Source of the DNA: Rhizophagus irregularis
Lineage: Eukaryota; Glomeromycota; Glomeromycetes; Glomerales; Glomeraceae
Reading direction: 5' to 3'
DNA: 64,000 nucleotides
Assembly: GCF_026210795.1 (NCBI RefSeq)
Contig: NC_089457.1
Location: forward strand, 2,108,001-2,172,000
This document shows positions 1-13,077 of this stretch, piece after piece (the first letter of the stretch is position 1; each line of letters starts with the position of its first letter). Made by a program: the position numbers and the translations under genes. Under the pieces are notes generated by a model. That model did no database searches, had not been told where the DNA came from, and saw only the letters and a program-made list of their open reading frames with translations.

Positions 1-2734
1 ATCTTCTATTAGATTCCATTTGTGAATTAAGTATGCAAAATCAAAAATTTTCGAAAAGAGCTGTGGAATTCCTCGTAGGTAAATATTCGTGGTAATAATA
101 CTATTTGATATAAGTTTGTCGTCTGAAAATATTTGCTAGACTAAATTATAAAATTATTAAATAGATATGTTCCAAGATGAAATTGATTTTGTACGACTGA
201 ATTCAATTACCAGTCTTCGTAAAATTGGAACTCTTCAGCCTATTGAATTAGACTCAGAATTGTTGCAGATTACACTTAGTGTACTTAATGATGCAGATCC
301 TATTGTGCGAGAGTCAACACACGGAATGTTGGGGTAAATTAAATTGTTGAAATATTATTGAATAAATTACGTTTACTAAATTATTGTTTTTTTTTTTAAT
401 ATTTTAAGCGTTGCACGAATTACTTCTCCAGAATTAATACCTCCATTCATTAAAGAATTGTTGGCAAGTATGTCGCGATATCCAGAAGATCAATTATCAA
501 TTTATCAATGTTTTCGTGAATTTGGCTCCGCTCATGGTGAATATATTGGTAAGGTTTATTGCTCACTTAATTATAATGAATATATTTCATTTTATTTTTT
601 CATTGTTGTAATTCCTCTTTAAACATATTGTAGAAAAGTTTATTCCTAAATTTTTCAAGATGGAATCAAGTTATATTTCTAAAGAAATTAATCAAAATGA
701 CCGTGGACGTATGTTAAATATTATAGAACTATCATTGTAAATAATTATTTAGACTGTAAATAATTTATTTTTAAATGCTTTAGATATTGGAAATTTGATA
801 CTTGCATTTAACGCTTCGATCTCAAATCCAAAGATATTATCAATCTTACCAAAATATGCATTTAGGCATTATGAATATCTTAGAGACAAATATCCTAATT
901 GTTTCCCAGAAGTAAAGGTATTTTATTTTATTTATTTTAAAATCCAATCTCTTTATTTGGTTCATTATTTTTGAAAATACCAAAATATTTTTTACTCAGA
1001 TCCCAGGCGATGCACCACGGCAAAGTATTCGGGTCAATGCAGATGGTAAAATTTATTTAAAAACAATATATATTATATATTTCTTATGTACTATTTTGAT
1101 AAAAAAACTCTTTTGATAGATAATACGCAATCATTTATGAATCAAACCATAAAAATGGTGTTTTCAATGGGGAACTTTTTCAAAACTGGCGATTTCAAAT
1201 CTGCACTGCGTATTGCAAAAGTTTGTACAAAGTACGTAAATATACCGAATATTTATTTTGTCTCTTGTTTCCATAATGTGATTGCTTATTGATTATTATT
1301 CGTTTCTAGCAACTTAAAGTACATATCACATGTACCATCACTTTCTGGTAGTGCGATATTTATTATTATGTATCTAGACTGTGTAAAAACTATAATACAG
1401 GTATATATACTTTAAATGGAATTTTGTTTATTTTAAATAATGCTTATGAGAGATGTTTATTAATTTTAGACGAAGCAAAATTATTTGGAAGCGAGTACTT
1501 TCACAACCGCGGCAGACACGGCGGCGCGACTGTTATCATCCTCTTATATTATGGAATATAAGCTTATCGGACTTTCGGTTCCAACAAAAACTTTTGTCAT
1601 TTACTTGAGAGTACTTGCAAATATAGTGTGGATATTTGGTTGCTTGACAGAATCTAATAATGGGTTCGTTTAATAATTTTATATATATATTTTTTTTATT
1701 CGTCATAATTTAAGTATTCATTTTTTATTAGTCAAGGATTATCATTTTTGAGTAAGAAAGGTCTTTTGAAATCTTTTATCAAGAGAGTTTCAGATTTACA
1801 AAGGTATGCTTACATTTATTTTGATTGCAGAATTATAATTACTGATTTTAATTTCTCTTTCTTTTTTTTTTTTTAGAAAAATTGAGCGGGACAATTTCCT
1901 CTCAAAAAACCTGACAAAGCTCCAAACCAAATTAAATAAAGCTAGTGTTTCTCCGACGATTGAAAACATGATGTCATTGTTTGATTATATAATGGTGAAT
2001 AAATTTTATCATCCTAAACTTGTTAAAATTTTACATATATTTATATTTTATATATTTTAACTTTAAATTATGATTTTAGGATTATAATCTCATCGATATT
2101 GATTTAAGTGACGAAGTTAAAAGATCCGAAGCTACGATCGTTAAACCTGTTTCGAATTTGGATCAACCGCTCGAATTTCAATCTGAGTTCCCTTCCACAA
2201 TCAATATTGAAGCTGAGTTACGAAATATTGTGGACACAACTTCTGTGACGATTCAAGTTAGTAAATTTTATAATAACCTTGAAATTTAATTTATAATTTA
2301 TTAACAAATTTATTGTTTTAGGTAATATTTCCTGATCAATCAATTGAACATTTTAGGCCACCATCGGCTGATTTTGTTATTGCTGAAATGGATAAATTAC
2401 AGTTAAGAACGCAAATTGATATTTCTCAACCTGCCTGGACTGGTAAATATTTGCCTTAACTACGTATTATATAATTTAAATTAATATGCTTAATTTTATA
2501 ATAATCTTATGTCATTTTATCATTTTATTATAATTTTATGCAGAGCCATGTTATATTCAGCTCAAGGTAGTTTGTGAATTTGAACCAGATATTCCGGAAC
2601 TTGATCAACATATAATGCGTCAAAGTGTTGACGGAAATATTTCTGGAAATACTTCTGAAAATACGATAGATCTTTCAGAACCAGTCAAATATTACATATG
2701 GCCGAGAGATTTGCTGTCCAAACGAATACGCTAG
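1..2734 (+). CDS. INTS4: Integrator complex subunit 4 homolog, 3' part (5' end outside window)
   Basis: Fourteen exons stay in frame across every junction: 3-78, 165-333, 409-548, 634-708, 784-917, 1000-1045, 1120-1231, 1310-1400, 1470-1663, 1732-1803, 1877-1994, 2080-2256, 2322-2442 and 2544-2734, giving 571 residues and a TAG stop. The first exons read ALPHA-helical HEAT-type repeats, with phrases such as AVEFLVDMFQDEIDFVRLNS and DADPIVRESTHGMLG that match metazoan INTS4. The last exons (from about 2080) form the beta-rich C-terminal domain. INTS4 is the scaffold that, with INTS9 and INTS11, forms the nuclear RNA-cleavage module that ends snRNA and attenuated mRNA transcripts. Animal INTS4 is about 960 residues, so roughly 400 N-terminal residues lie left of the window. 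The family assignment is recalled similarity, not an alignment. Splice sites are canonical GT-AG; the donor GTTCGT after 1663 is the weakest. Confidence 0.85.
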
Positions 2735-4473
2735 TTGTTGTTTGAAAAAATTTGTCATAAAAAATTTATATTAAATTTTTTCTATAGGTTATTATATTTT
2801 AAATTGACATTGACAGTATAATTTATTTTATATTTTTATATTAGTTACAAAAGGAAATTTTGTAAAATTAACATTTAACATATTTTAGCTATTACTTATA
2901 GATTTCTTATGTTTGTTATAATTTGTTATTATTAAATCATCCATTATTTACTGCGTTTTAAATTTGTGTGAATGTGTTTATCAAATTTATAATCACATCT
3001 GGAATAACAGATAAGCCATTTCTGCAATTATAAAGAGATGTGAATATATACAAACCAAAATTTGTAAACGAATACAGTAAATATATAATAAAAACGTATG
3101 AAAAAGTTTATCATTTAATTTTAACGTACTTATTGTGATTTATTATATCAAAAATTTTATTAATTTAGTAATTGTAGAAGAATGCATTACAGCTTTCTTG
3201 TAATAGTTTTATTCTCCCATAATTACTGTAATTCAGCAAAATGTTAAATAATTATGTATTTTAATATTTCCTTGCTGTAATGCTGTATCATTTAATCATT
3301 TTGCTAAATTACTTGACAATTCTATTTTAAATTTTACTAAATTATTTGCCATTTAACAATTATAAAAGGATGAAAAATACATTAAAAATGAATCAAATAA
3401 TTGTAATTTTATATATAAATGATGAGTAATAAAAATTTCAATAATTTTATACATACTGTAAAATTTTGAAATTTTACTTATTTTATAAGTATTTAAAAAA
3501 CTTTTAACAGATATATACCTGAACTAGTAATAAAATCTAATTTTGAATTAAAAGAAAATCTAAAATCAATATTTATTAAAATAATATTTAAAGTAAATTG
3601 TTTTTTAACATAAATATTCAGAAAAATATAATTACAGAATTTTTGAAATTTAGTTAATAAAATATTACCATATTTATCAATTAACAAAGCATACATATTT
3701 CTAGTATTTGAGTTATATGATTTTTGTACATAATTCAATTGATTCATGGATGAGATCTTTTTTATATAATTATTCTATAATATGATTAGAAAATCAAATA
3801 TGCACAGAACCCACCATTATCAACTGCAAACAGAGTGTAAAGTGAACTATATGGCTAACTCAATAAGCTAAAGATCAAGCAGTCTAAAGGAATTTCTTAT
3901 CTGAAACACCAAAAACTTCTATTGATGAGCTCATAAATTTAGGAACTTTAAAATATTGCTGAAACAGTTAACAACTGCTGCACTGCTTTTCCATCTTAAA
4001 TGTTTCGTGACGTTCAAATTCCATAGATTCATCCGCATGACGTATAATTCCCACTTTTGAAAGTCTTGATAATCAGATCAGGGTTACGCAATCACAAAGT
4101 TACGCAATCAAAGAAATTTCTATTTGCTGTGGTTATTGTGGTTACGTCTAATTCCATTACGTCACAATGCAAAATGTAATACCTCCAGATATAAGGTATA
4201 TAGAATGTTGTATAAAGAACTACGATAATATTTCATTAATGATTAACTATTTCCTGTACTTCGGAAATATTAACCTGCATTTTTTTCAAAGTCGGTACAA
4301 CTTCGACAAATCTGGTGATGATCATGCCGGTACCGATGAAATACTCATTATAGTAATTGTTCAGCATGTTTACCCTACATAAATCGCGACAGGTTAAAAA
4401 ATCTGGAAAGAAGCGCGTTCAATTTCTAAGTACTTTTAATTCCACTATAAATATATTCTGACAAGAATTGACG
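2735..4473. other. Intergenic spacer between INTS4 and the ubiquitin protease
   Basis: AT-rich non-coding DNA. Short ORFs here have no recognisable content. A phrase of about 11 bp (TTACGCAATCA) is directly repeated near 4084-4110. The 5' UTR and promoter of the downstream gene should lie in 4100-4470, but no clear TATA box is seen. Confidence 0.5.
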
Positions 4474-7400
4474 ATGGAAAAAATTATCGAATCTCTTCTT
4501 AATTCGGCACATCCTGAAGACGTAAAAAATAAATTTATTGTAGTTTATTTAAAAGGCTCAAGTAATTCAAATAACTTACAAAAAGCAGATTGGGAACAAC
4601 TTTGCGAATATGCATATGGGCTCATCACCAAGGTACCTTTAAATTGGCTCAGTTATTTAGCAGAAAGTACTGTGGAGTTTAACTTTATCAATTTTTTAAG
4701 AATACCTCTCGCGTTCATTATGTTTCGGGTGAACTTATTCTGTCTCAAATAGCACAATTACAGACATCAATATATATGCTTTATTTTAATTCGGATTGGA
4801 TAGGACAAACCCTTAGTAATGCAAATAATGTACGTATATTTTAAGACATATATTATATATTCGTATACTTTTTATTAATAAAGAAATTTTAAAATTTTAT
4901 TATATTTGTAGGTGCCTTCGTATCAACAATTAAGAGCATTAATTAAGATAATTAAATTTAAACAAGGTAAAGCCCGGTATAATTAAGTTCACGTATCAAA
5001 AAATATTTATACATTCTTTATCGTAATTACTCTTTTAGAAGTTGCAAGCAATTCCGACGATGTTAAAAACGATTGTCAATTATTACAATCCTGCGCTAAT
5101 AAATATATTGGGGTAGTCAAAAGTAGGATCGATTGGTTGCAACTTTTTGTATATATGTTTATTGATATTCCACAATCAATTCCCGAAGATCACGGTAGAT
5201 TAATTGAGGTAAATAAAATTATTTTTTAACTTTTAAATGTATATTCAAAAATTATGTTTCTTTATATAAATATAGGTACTTGTGTATGCTTTAGCGATTC
5301 CGGAGAATGACTCTTTAGAATCATATAATGAATTTGTGGAGCAGACTGTAAATCTGATTGAATCTTTATGGAAAAAAAGGTAAAATTTTAATTTTATTTC
5401 ATAAATAGAAAATTTTCTTAAGTAATATTTTTCTAATTTCTTACAACTTTCAGCACGGAAAATATAGGTATTACCATCCGTGAAGTCTTTATAAGGCTTT
5501 CGAGCAATCAAACTTGTTCCAAATCTATAGTACTTTTAATTAGTAAGATACCTAAATCATGTACATCAAGTGAGTGTTGTTGTTTTGCTTTTTCTTTTTA
5601 ATATGCCCGAAGGAACGAATGTTTAGACTGATATCCTGTTAGTTATTTTACCTTATGTTCAGAAGATTCCCCCAAATGATATTAATAAATTTGAAGTATG
5701 TATTGAACGAATGATTTCAATGATACCACACCAATTCGCTGATAATATTGGTATGTTATGTATTTTAACAATAGTTTGAATTTTTATATGAAATTCATGT
5801 ATTTTAACTTCAATTTAAACGTTTAGGTTGTTGGATCGTAGAATTAGTCAAAGCTTTGGAAAAATCACAGGATAAAACTATATTAATACGGATCGCTCGT
5901 GCAAATACGGCTAGATGTAAGAATTCTGTTAATTCATAATTGTACGAAAAATTATTTGCAGTAAACTAATGCGATGTTCAAAATTAGGCTTTGAATATTT
6001 GCTGGAACGCAATGCGCGTAATGATGCTTTAATGGTTGGTGAATATTTACTACTTGGAGCACCCGACGTCTTCGATTTAATCATTTCAACTTTTTCTAAA
6101 GTTTTGGAGAAGATTGCTCAAGAGGTTAATTTTAGTGATTTTAAGTTATATCTATGTATCCATAGGAAAATATACCTAATACTTTTTAAATTGTAGGAAG
6201 ATCGAGTCACTTTGCTTGAACTTTCAAAAATAGCCCAATGTCTTATGCATCGATTTCCTAGTGGAGGCTATAGATATTCGCAACTTTCTAAAACTTTGAA
6301 ATCGCTCAATTTGGTATATTAAATCAATTTCAACGTCTCGTTTAGATAAGTTCATACTATTCTCTTTATCTAACATGTTTACAGCCGGATTTGAAACAGG
6401 ATGAAATTTCGGATATACTTAGAAAGAATACATGGTTTAAGGGAACGAATATTGCAGGTAATTTTTAGCTGACTTTTTAATTATTTTTTTAATTAGCTAA
6501 ATTGTACAGCTTAATATTTAGGTGGTCGTAAGGAAACTATGACGAAGACTCCTATTTATTCCTCGCAAATTACAAAAAAGAAAGGATTACAAAACTTAGG
6601 AAATACATGTTTTATGAATAGCGTACTTCAGGTTGATTAATATTACAAGTTGATTCGGATAATGATTTTCAGAATTTATCTCGAACTAAATTTTTTTTTA
6701 ATTACGAAGGCGTTATTCAACTCAATGGAATTCAGAAATCGCATATTACAGGCAGAAATGTATGTTTATTGTACAAAATTATATTAATAATTTCAATTAA
6801 TTGTATATCTTATTTTATTCAGTTCAAAAACAAAAACACCAACGATTTATCAACTTCAAATATGTTTTGCTTGTATGATGTTTTCCACTAAATCATATTT
6901 TTCGCCATCAGAATTACTGAAGGTTAATACATCTATTTAAATTTATATTTAATTTATTAATTGAATATTAAAAAGCCATTGAATTATTAGACTCTACCAG
7001 AATGGTTGAATGATGGTCGACAACAAGATTGCCATGAATTTTTGAAGCAAGTATTATTGTTATATTATTTCAATCATTAACATTAATTACATGAATTAAC
7101 TTTAGGTTTTTATTTTAGAATTTTATTTAGTCGGATTGAAGAGGAGTCAGAAAAATCTAAAAAATCTATATCAGAAGAAATTTCAACCACGACTGATATT
7201 CCTATATGTCCGTTTGGTGGAAAATTAGAGAACACAATTAAGTGTCTGACATGCGGGAACAAATCAAAAACGGAGGTACAAACAATAGTCGTTTGTTAAC
7301 AAATATTTATTATAATGTTTCATTTTTCATTTTTTTTTTTAATTTTTATAATTCTTATCAAGGAAGAATTTCATGACCTTTCCCTCTCATTAAAAGTTGA

Positions 7401-8503
7401 TGCATGTAAGATATTCACTTTAAAATCATTGTATAATAAGGAATTATTTTGTATTAAAATATACTTCGACTTTTCAGCAGATAATCTTTCGTTCTCAGAT
7501 TTACTGTCGGAATTTCTTTCCGAAGAGGACCTAAAAGGTGATAATCAATATTCTTGTGATAAATGTGGAGGATTACGTGATGCATTAAAGGTATAGAATT
7601 TTGTTTACTTGATATATCAGCTTTAACGAGTTATTAAAGCCATATTGACCATAAAAATTAGTTAACGCGAATAATTATACCACCGCGTTATTTAATATTA
7701 TCGCTTAATCGATTCGAGTATAATGTGGAATATGGTAGAAGAATAAAAATTATGACGCACGTAAGTATATTGAAATGAAAATGAGATTTAAACACAGCAA
7801 ATGATAAATAACGTCTAAATAATAAATAACGTCTATTATAATAGGTTCCAATACAAGATTCGCTATTAGTGGTACAAGCTCATGACCATGATAAATCGAT
7901 AAACGGCCAAATTAATGGTAAAGTTAATGGAATTACAAATGAAAACGTTAATGAGATACAATATGATTTGTCGGCGATCGTAATACACTCTGGCTCATCT
8001 GCTGAATATGGCCATTATTACACGTACGCAAAGGATGAAGGTAATATATTATTTTAACATTCAATTACTTTAAAATTGTAATTAATAATAGTTCTTTATT
8101 TTTGATAAACTTATAGATGATGATAAATGGTATAATTATAATGACAGTTATGTTATTACTTCATCGCTATCAAGAATTATTTCTGAAGGGAAAGATTTCA
8201 AATCGGACACCCCTTACCTCTTGTTTTTCAAACAAAAAAATATAAATAATCACAAACTATGTATGTCTTTTTTTAAAAACTGTGCGCTTAAGGTGTTAAA
8301 TAATTATTTATTCTTAAACAAAATTTTATTTTTTTTTAGCTGAAATTTCTCCAGTTCTTAGAGAAGAAGTTGAAAAGAAAAATAACTACAATGATGCTTT
8401 TGGTAAAAGTGATTTTTCAACGGATGGCAAAAAGAATGATAAAGATGAAGAAAATCCACTTAGCGGATACGATTTTTTTGATTTTGATAAATCTGTATTT
8501 TAA
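4474..8503 (+). CDS. Ubiquitin carboxyl-terminal hydrolase of the USP35/USP38 type
   Basis: Twenty-two exons, all phase-consistent, encode 829 residues: 4474-4632, 4701-4829, 4912-4966, 5039-5208, 5276-5379, 5454-5569, 5643-5750, 5827-5916, 5988-6124, 6197-6313, 6385-6457, 6522-6631, 6710-6759, 6823-6922, 6991-7046, 7119-7275, 7363-7405, 7478-7590, 7662-7760, 7845-8040, 8117-8260, 8340-8503. The start MEKIIESLLNSAHPEDVK resembles human USP38. The catalytic USP domain has a Cys box (GLQNLGNTCFMNSVLQ, Cys449), a His box (EYGHYYTY, His719) and a following NYNDSYV acidic site (Asn736/Asp737). A Zn ribbon uses CLTC and CDKC. Residues 1-420 form a helical N-terminal region as in USP38. It removes ubiquitin from proteins. 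The ATG at 4474 is used; an upstream in-frame TTG is not a start. The intron after 7046 is a GC-AG intron. The exon at 5988 relies on an acceptor just beyond a nearer, frame-breaking AG. Confidence 0.85.
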
Positions 8504-8613
8504 TAATAATGTTATTCATATTATATAGAATTCAATGCAATATATAATTTTCCATTGGCTATTAATTAATTCTAATTTTACAAAATGCGGTAGATATTGA
8601 TTGTTATCACGGA

Positions 8614-9300
8614 TTATCTCTTAGAGGAGGAACCTTTGAAAATTGAGCCTATGATTATTGCACCAACAGCTACAATTCCACCTGTAATCATCATACCCAT
8701 CATTCCCTCTAATAAAAGATAGATAGTTAGTTATAAATTAAAATTATTCTTAAAAAATAAAAAAATAAAGATAAAAATCCATACCACTTTTAACTTTCTG
8801 TTCTATGAGATCCCTTAAACTTTGTGCTTGTAAATTTTTTGGTTCTTTATCTATCAATAAATCATTATAACTTTTGGCGTCCTTGTAATTACCTAACTTG
8901 TAATTACCTAATGCTAAATAATAAAGGCATTCGCGACGACGTTCAGGAATATCATTGTAGATCTCTATATAAAATCGTTTAATATACTTAGTTAATAAAA
9001 TAAAAAATAAAGATTCATGAAAATATTATTATTACCAGTTAAAAGTCGTACACCAAATTGTTGATCTGTTGCTTTTCTGCCTTTAATTAAACCCCAAGCA
9101 TAATTGAATTTAGTTTGTGTTGTAGCTTCACCGTCCACATTTTCGCGTTCATATTGCCTTCGCAATACCTATTTAAAATGAAAATATATTTAATAATGTC
9201 TAAAATCAGAAAAATAATACTTCGATAATGTGAAACTCACACTCAATTCTTCTATTGAAAGAGGAAATTCGGCGTCGGCAGCATATGGTAAATCAGTCAT
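8614..9300 (-). CDS. FIS1: Mitochondrial fission protein Fis1
   Basis: Four exons on the minus strand (9241-9300, 9036-9168, 8785-8964, 8614-8708) encode 155 residues, the usual Fis1 length. The protein begins [19 protein letters not shown] and has the two tandem TPR-like helices typical of Fis1 ([19 protein letters not shown], then [19 protein letters not shown]). A C-terminal tail anchor ([20 protein letters not shown]) is followed by a short basic tail ending KR. Fis1 sits in the outer mitochondrial and peroxisomal membrane and recruits the dynamin-related fission GTPase. It is convergent with the ubiquitin protease gene, with only about 110 bp between their stop codons. Confidence 0.93.
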
Positions 9301-11905
9301 TGTTAAAAGAAATAAATTAAATAAATAAAATCAAAGACAAAAAAAAAAATTTGACCACAATTATCCGAGTTTCGGGTATCTCAAACTCGATCAAAAAACC
9401 CGATAATCGGGGCAGCAAATAATCGTATTTTTTTTTATTTGAACCTCACAAAGAAAAAAAATATTTTACTGAAAACCAGAACGCAATATATAACTTTTTA
9501 CTCTCTTACTGAACAATCGAACATAGTGAGAGTATTTGCAACATTTACGACAAATTTATTCTTAAAAAAGACGAACAAAAGTGCGGGTTAAGGTTAGGGT
9601 TAGGCCGTTAGAATTAGAAATTAAAAAAAAACCAATTTTTTGTGCAAAAATTAATATCAAATTTTTTAATAAAAAGGCACATGGAGTGTCCTTATCGTTA
9701 CAACAGTTCAATCTTATCAATTTGATCGAACTTTATCGCTCTTTTTTAGAAAGAACCTGAAGTGAATATCTCCTTGTACAAACGCGCTCCAGTTCCACAA
9801 TTTGTACGATTTGTATCGGGCCTACGAGATGTGAGAAGTGAGAAATTTATATTTCACAGTTAAGGTTTGATATCTCTGTCTAATTAGTGTTCATCTTATT
9901 ACAAAGCATCACAAACTTTGAAACTGATTATCAAGAGACTTTTCTGTACAAAAAAGATATACAGCATCATTCTTGCTGAATTTCACCTTAAAATGTGAGC
10001 GTATTTTAATCACAGATAATATACTTTCTAAAATCTCAAACTTTAATTTTGCTCGTGAATTTAATGACACCACTCACTGATAATGAATGGATAAAATGGA
10101 ATCAGAAAATTTTTACTTTTGTTTTTTAACAAAATATCATAAACATTTCATTTTTGTTTCTTTTAGACTCTATGCGGCTAGAGAAAAGTGGCGTGTTCAA
10201 TATATTTCAAAAAAACTGGATAAATTGTTCAGAAATGATGTTTAGAAAAACAAAATTATTATTTTATTGATAACTAGTCATATGTTCTAAATAGAGATGA
10301 TGATTATGGATTATTTAAACATAACTTTCAGTCACTTTTGGAGAAATATAATAATGCAATTCCACAAAATAATACTGATACCAAGTTGACTCTGCTACGT
10401 TTGAAAATGAGTACGTAGGAATTGGATGCTGAGGCGTCAAGTTATGCAACCTTGTAAGAATTCCTCTACTCATAATTTATAATTATTCCTATGTAAATAA
10501 TGTAATAACAACATATTATTATTATTACTTATAATCGATAGCTTACGTGTTTCTAGACACCTATAAACTCGTTGTAGATGTTAACGTGTGTCAGAATCTT
10601 CATATCGCAAATAGACTATGAAAAGGAGTTTTTTGGATGTAATCTGGATGAAATGTACTAAGTAATTTAGTTCCCTGGTTAAATATTTATATTTCATCTC
10701 ATAAATTTTATCTCGTAATCATGAGATATTGATCAAAAAGTACCATTTGGAATTAAAGAGATAATATGAAATGCCGGTAATTGGTTTCATAACACAATTT
10801 TACCAACCAATGAATATAGCCTAACTGAATTCAGGAGAAGTGGTTGTATCATGAGACGCATAAATGAGAATAATGAAAAGATTCTCAAAGGTAAGAAGCT
10901 TTTGGTCGTAATATCATGAAATAATCTAGTTACCAGACATGCGGCTGACTCTCTTTAGGATTTGACTAGAATCATCCAAATCTTAAAAATTTAGAAATTC
11001 TGTGCTTATGTTTGGTATCACTTGCTAATATTAAAGTATTATTTATAATATTTATCAAAAGAAATGTTGTTTATTATATGCACCGGATTGTCGAAGTTTA
11101 TCTGGTCGACATTATAATGAGTTTGATTCCTAATGTACCTATACAATTAAAGAAGTTACTCAGTATTATATATTTAAGGTAACAAATCTTATTCACTTTC
11201 ATCGATCGCGATCGCTGTCATGGTATTGTAATTTGATACTAACTCTTTAATGATATTGACAGAACGTGACATTAAGTTTATGACATCTCCACAGAAAAAT
11301 CTTGAACTTTTATTTTTTATTTTCATCTTGTCATGAATAATTTATACTTTGTTCTGTGATAATACCAACGAATTATTCGTGTACTCATGCAATAAACTTA
11401 TCAATTTAGAGAATTTTACCAATGTATGGTGAACTTGTTCAACCAAACTTTATGTTAAATGAATGAGATATCCAGAATATAAAAAAATTTGTATCATCCT
11501 TATTCATTAAAATTCGCAAATTTCTTTAATTATTACTTTGGGATCCGATAAATGCCATTAAGATAAGGAAATAATTTTATTCATTTAATATTTTAAAATA
11601 ATTTGCTCGATGGATAGGTTAAATATATTTATCTTTGATAATACTTTTTTCCGATAAAAAAAGATATCTTTATTTCAATGTAAGCAATAAAACTTTCGAA
11701 TTTACGTTAAGATATTTTACTATGAGTGCTTATGTTTAACGCTACACAGTTAATGCATAACTTCGGCCAAAAGTACATAAGGGTAGAATTCAAATGTCAT
11801 GTGAAATTCAAAAGTTATTCATTAGTACATGTGATCAGTATAATATAAATAAAGTGCAACACATAAAAATGTGTGTAGCACACGTGATGGACCACGAGTT
11901 AATCT
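9301..11905. other. Intergenic spacer upstream of FIS1 and the tubby-like gene
   Basis: No convincing gene. Around 10330-10470 a short stretch can be read as protein (for example LLEKYNNAIPQNNTDTKL) before stops appear, and around 10800-10900 there is similar broken coding-like sequence; both may be gene remnants but I cannot name them. The FIS1 promoter lies at the left end and a telomere-like patch is at 9585. Confidence 0.4.
9585..9604 (+). repeat. Short interstitial telomere-like sequence
   Basis: Reads GGGTTAAGGTTAGGGTTAGG, three to four imperfect copies of TTAGGG, the usual fungal telomere unit. A similar patch on the other strand occurs at 33232-33275. It is short enough to be chance or a relic of break repair. 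Confidence 0.5.
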
Positions 11906-11913
11906 TATATAAA
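11906..11913 (+). promoter_or_regulatory. Probable TATA box of the tubby-like gene
   Basis: TATATAAA lies 106 bp before the ATG at 12020. A CACGTG E-box palindrome lies just upstream at 11881-11886. Both are in the expected place for a fungal promoter, but the motifs are short in AT-rich DNA. Confidence 0.4.
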
Positions 11914-12019
11914 GGAGAAATGTCAGTCCTCAGTAAATTTCCTGAGAACATTCTTTCTTCTTTTAATAATTGTTGATTGAACTTTTATTAAAGAAGTTTT
12001 AGTTTTGTACATTACAAAT

Positions 12020-12904
12020 ATGTTAAAATTTTTTGGAAGTAAAAAACAGGCAACATCCGCCACAGAAAAACAACACAAAACAACTGCAACTGCAAGCACC
12101 ACAACAAGCACGACTATAGACCCTATATCAATACCTGGTGATAATAAGATTATTCCAGAATTGGCACCACTAGAAGAAAATCAATTTAAAGAAAATGATT
12201 TATTTATGTTTAATAAAGCGTTAAACTATGTTGTTGTACGTACTTCACCAAATTCGAACGATATTGAAATACTTCATCCTATTACTGTTCCAAAAGAATT
12301 TATTATTAATCCAGAAACGGAAAAACTGGAAATTATTGAAGATAATAATAAAAATGAAAAAGATATAGATAAACCTGTAATGTTAAGTGGTGAACAACAA
12401 CAAATATTACATGAAATATATTCTAAACAAATAATAAAATCAAAGAACTCACCATATCAATGCACGCTTAAACAATTATATAATGATTATATAATAGGAG
12501 AAGCAACCCGTATCTCATCGGTAGGAGAACCAATAATCACCATTCATACTCCTCATTTAGAAACCAAATTACGTAGAACGGGTGCACTTAGTAATACATG
12601 GCATTTTAATTTTGAAGAAAAAGATTACAGATGGAAACCAACCTCACTTGGTGCAAAAGATTCCGATTTAATATGTGAATTAATCGAATATGAAGTACCT
12701 CCTTATACTAGTAGTAGCGGAATTGGCAAAAAGAAAAAGAAAGAACTTGTGGCTACTCTGAAGAGGAAAAGTGAAAACTGGGATATGATTGGTGATCTAC
12801 AAATTCTTGAGAAAGCTTGGCAGAATGTTAAACAACATCGTGATTTAGAAATTCTTTTAGTAATTAGTTGTTTAATTATGTTGGATATTATTGAGACCTC
12901 GTAA
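12020..12904 (+). CDS. Tubby/LURP-one-like C-terminal domain protein
   Basis: Single exon, 294 residues. The first ATG is at 12020; an earlier in-frame TTG is not used. The N-terminus (MLKFFGSKKQ then a Thr/Ser-rich stretch to about residue 40) looks disordered. The rest (residues about 150-290) has alternating strand-like segments, including TGALSNTWHFNFEEKDYRW, VATLKRKSENWDMIG and a final hydrophobic helix LEILLVISCLIMLDIIE. This pattern of W/F-rich strands ending in a buried hydrophobic helix is that of the tubby-C/LURP-one fold, common in fungi and usually of unknown role. The fold assignment is inference from pattern. An acidic Glu/Asn/Asp-rich loop separates the halves. A possible match to its first residues (FFGSKK) is seen near 20650 in decayed DNA. 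Confidence 0.6.
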   Translation: MLKFFGSKKQATSATEKQHKTTATASTTTSTTIDPISIPGDNKIIPELAPLEENQFKENDLFMFNKALNYVVVRTSPNSNDIEILHPITVPKEFIINPETEKLEIIEDNNKNEKDIDKPVMLSGEQQQILHEIYSKQIIKSKNSPYQCTLKQLYNDYIIGEATRISSVGEPIITIHTPHLETKLRRTGALSNTWHFNFEEKDYRWKPTSLGAKDSDLICELIEYEVPPYTSSSGIGKKKKKELVATLKRKSENWDMIGDLQILEKAWQNVKQHRDLEILLVISCLIMLDIIETS

Positions 12905-13077
12905 CATTTTTACTTTTAAATTATATAAATAAATAAATAAATTTACATTTTATTTTTATTTTTTGATTTTTTTTTACAAATATGAGTTTATATTGTAGTC
13001 ACGTGTTCCTTAATCTAATCAATACAATGTTTCAAAGTATATACAATTTTTTTTTTGTCGATTAAGTTGGCTTCTAA

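Noticed and set aside
4167-4382. 71-residue frame MQNVIPPDIRY upstream of the ubiquitin protease
   Set aside because: No recognisable domain, no splice-supported extension, atypical for a gene in this setting; left unannotated.
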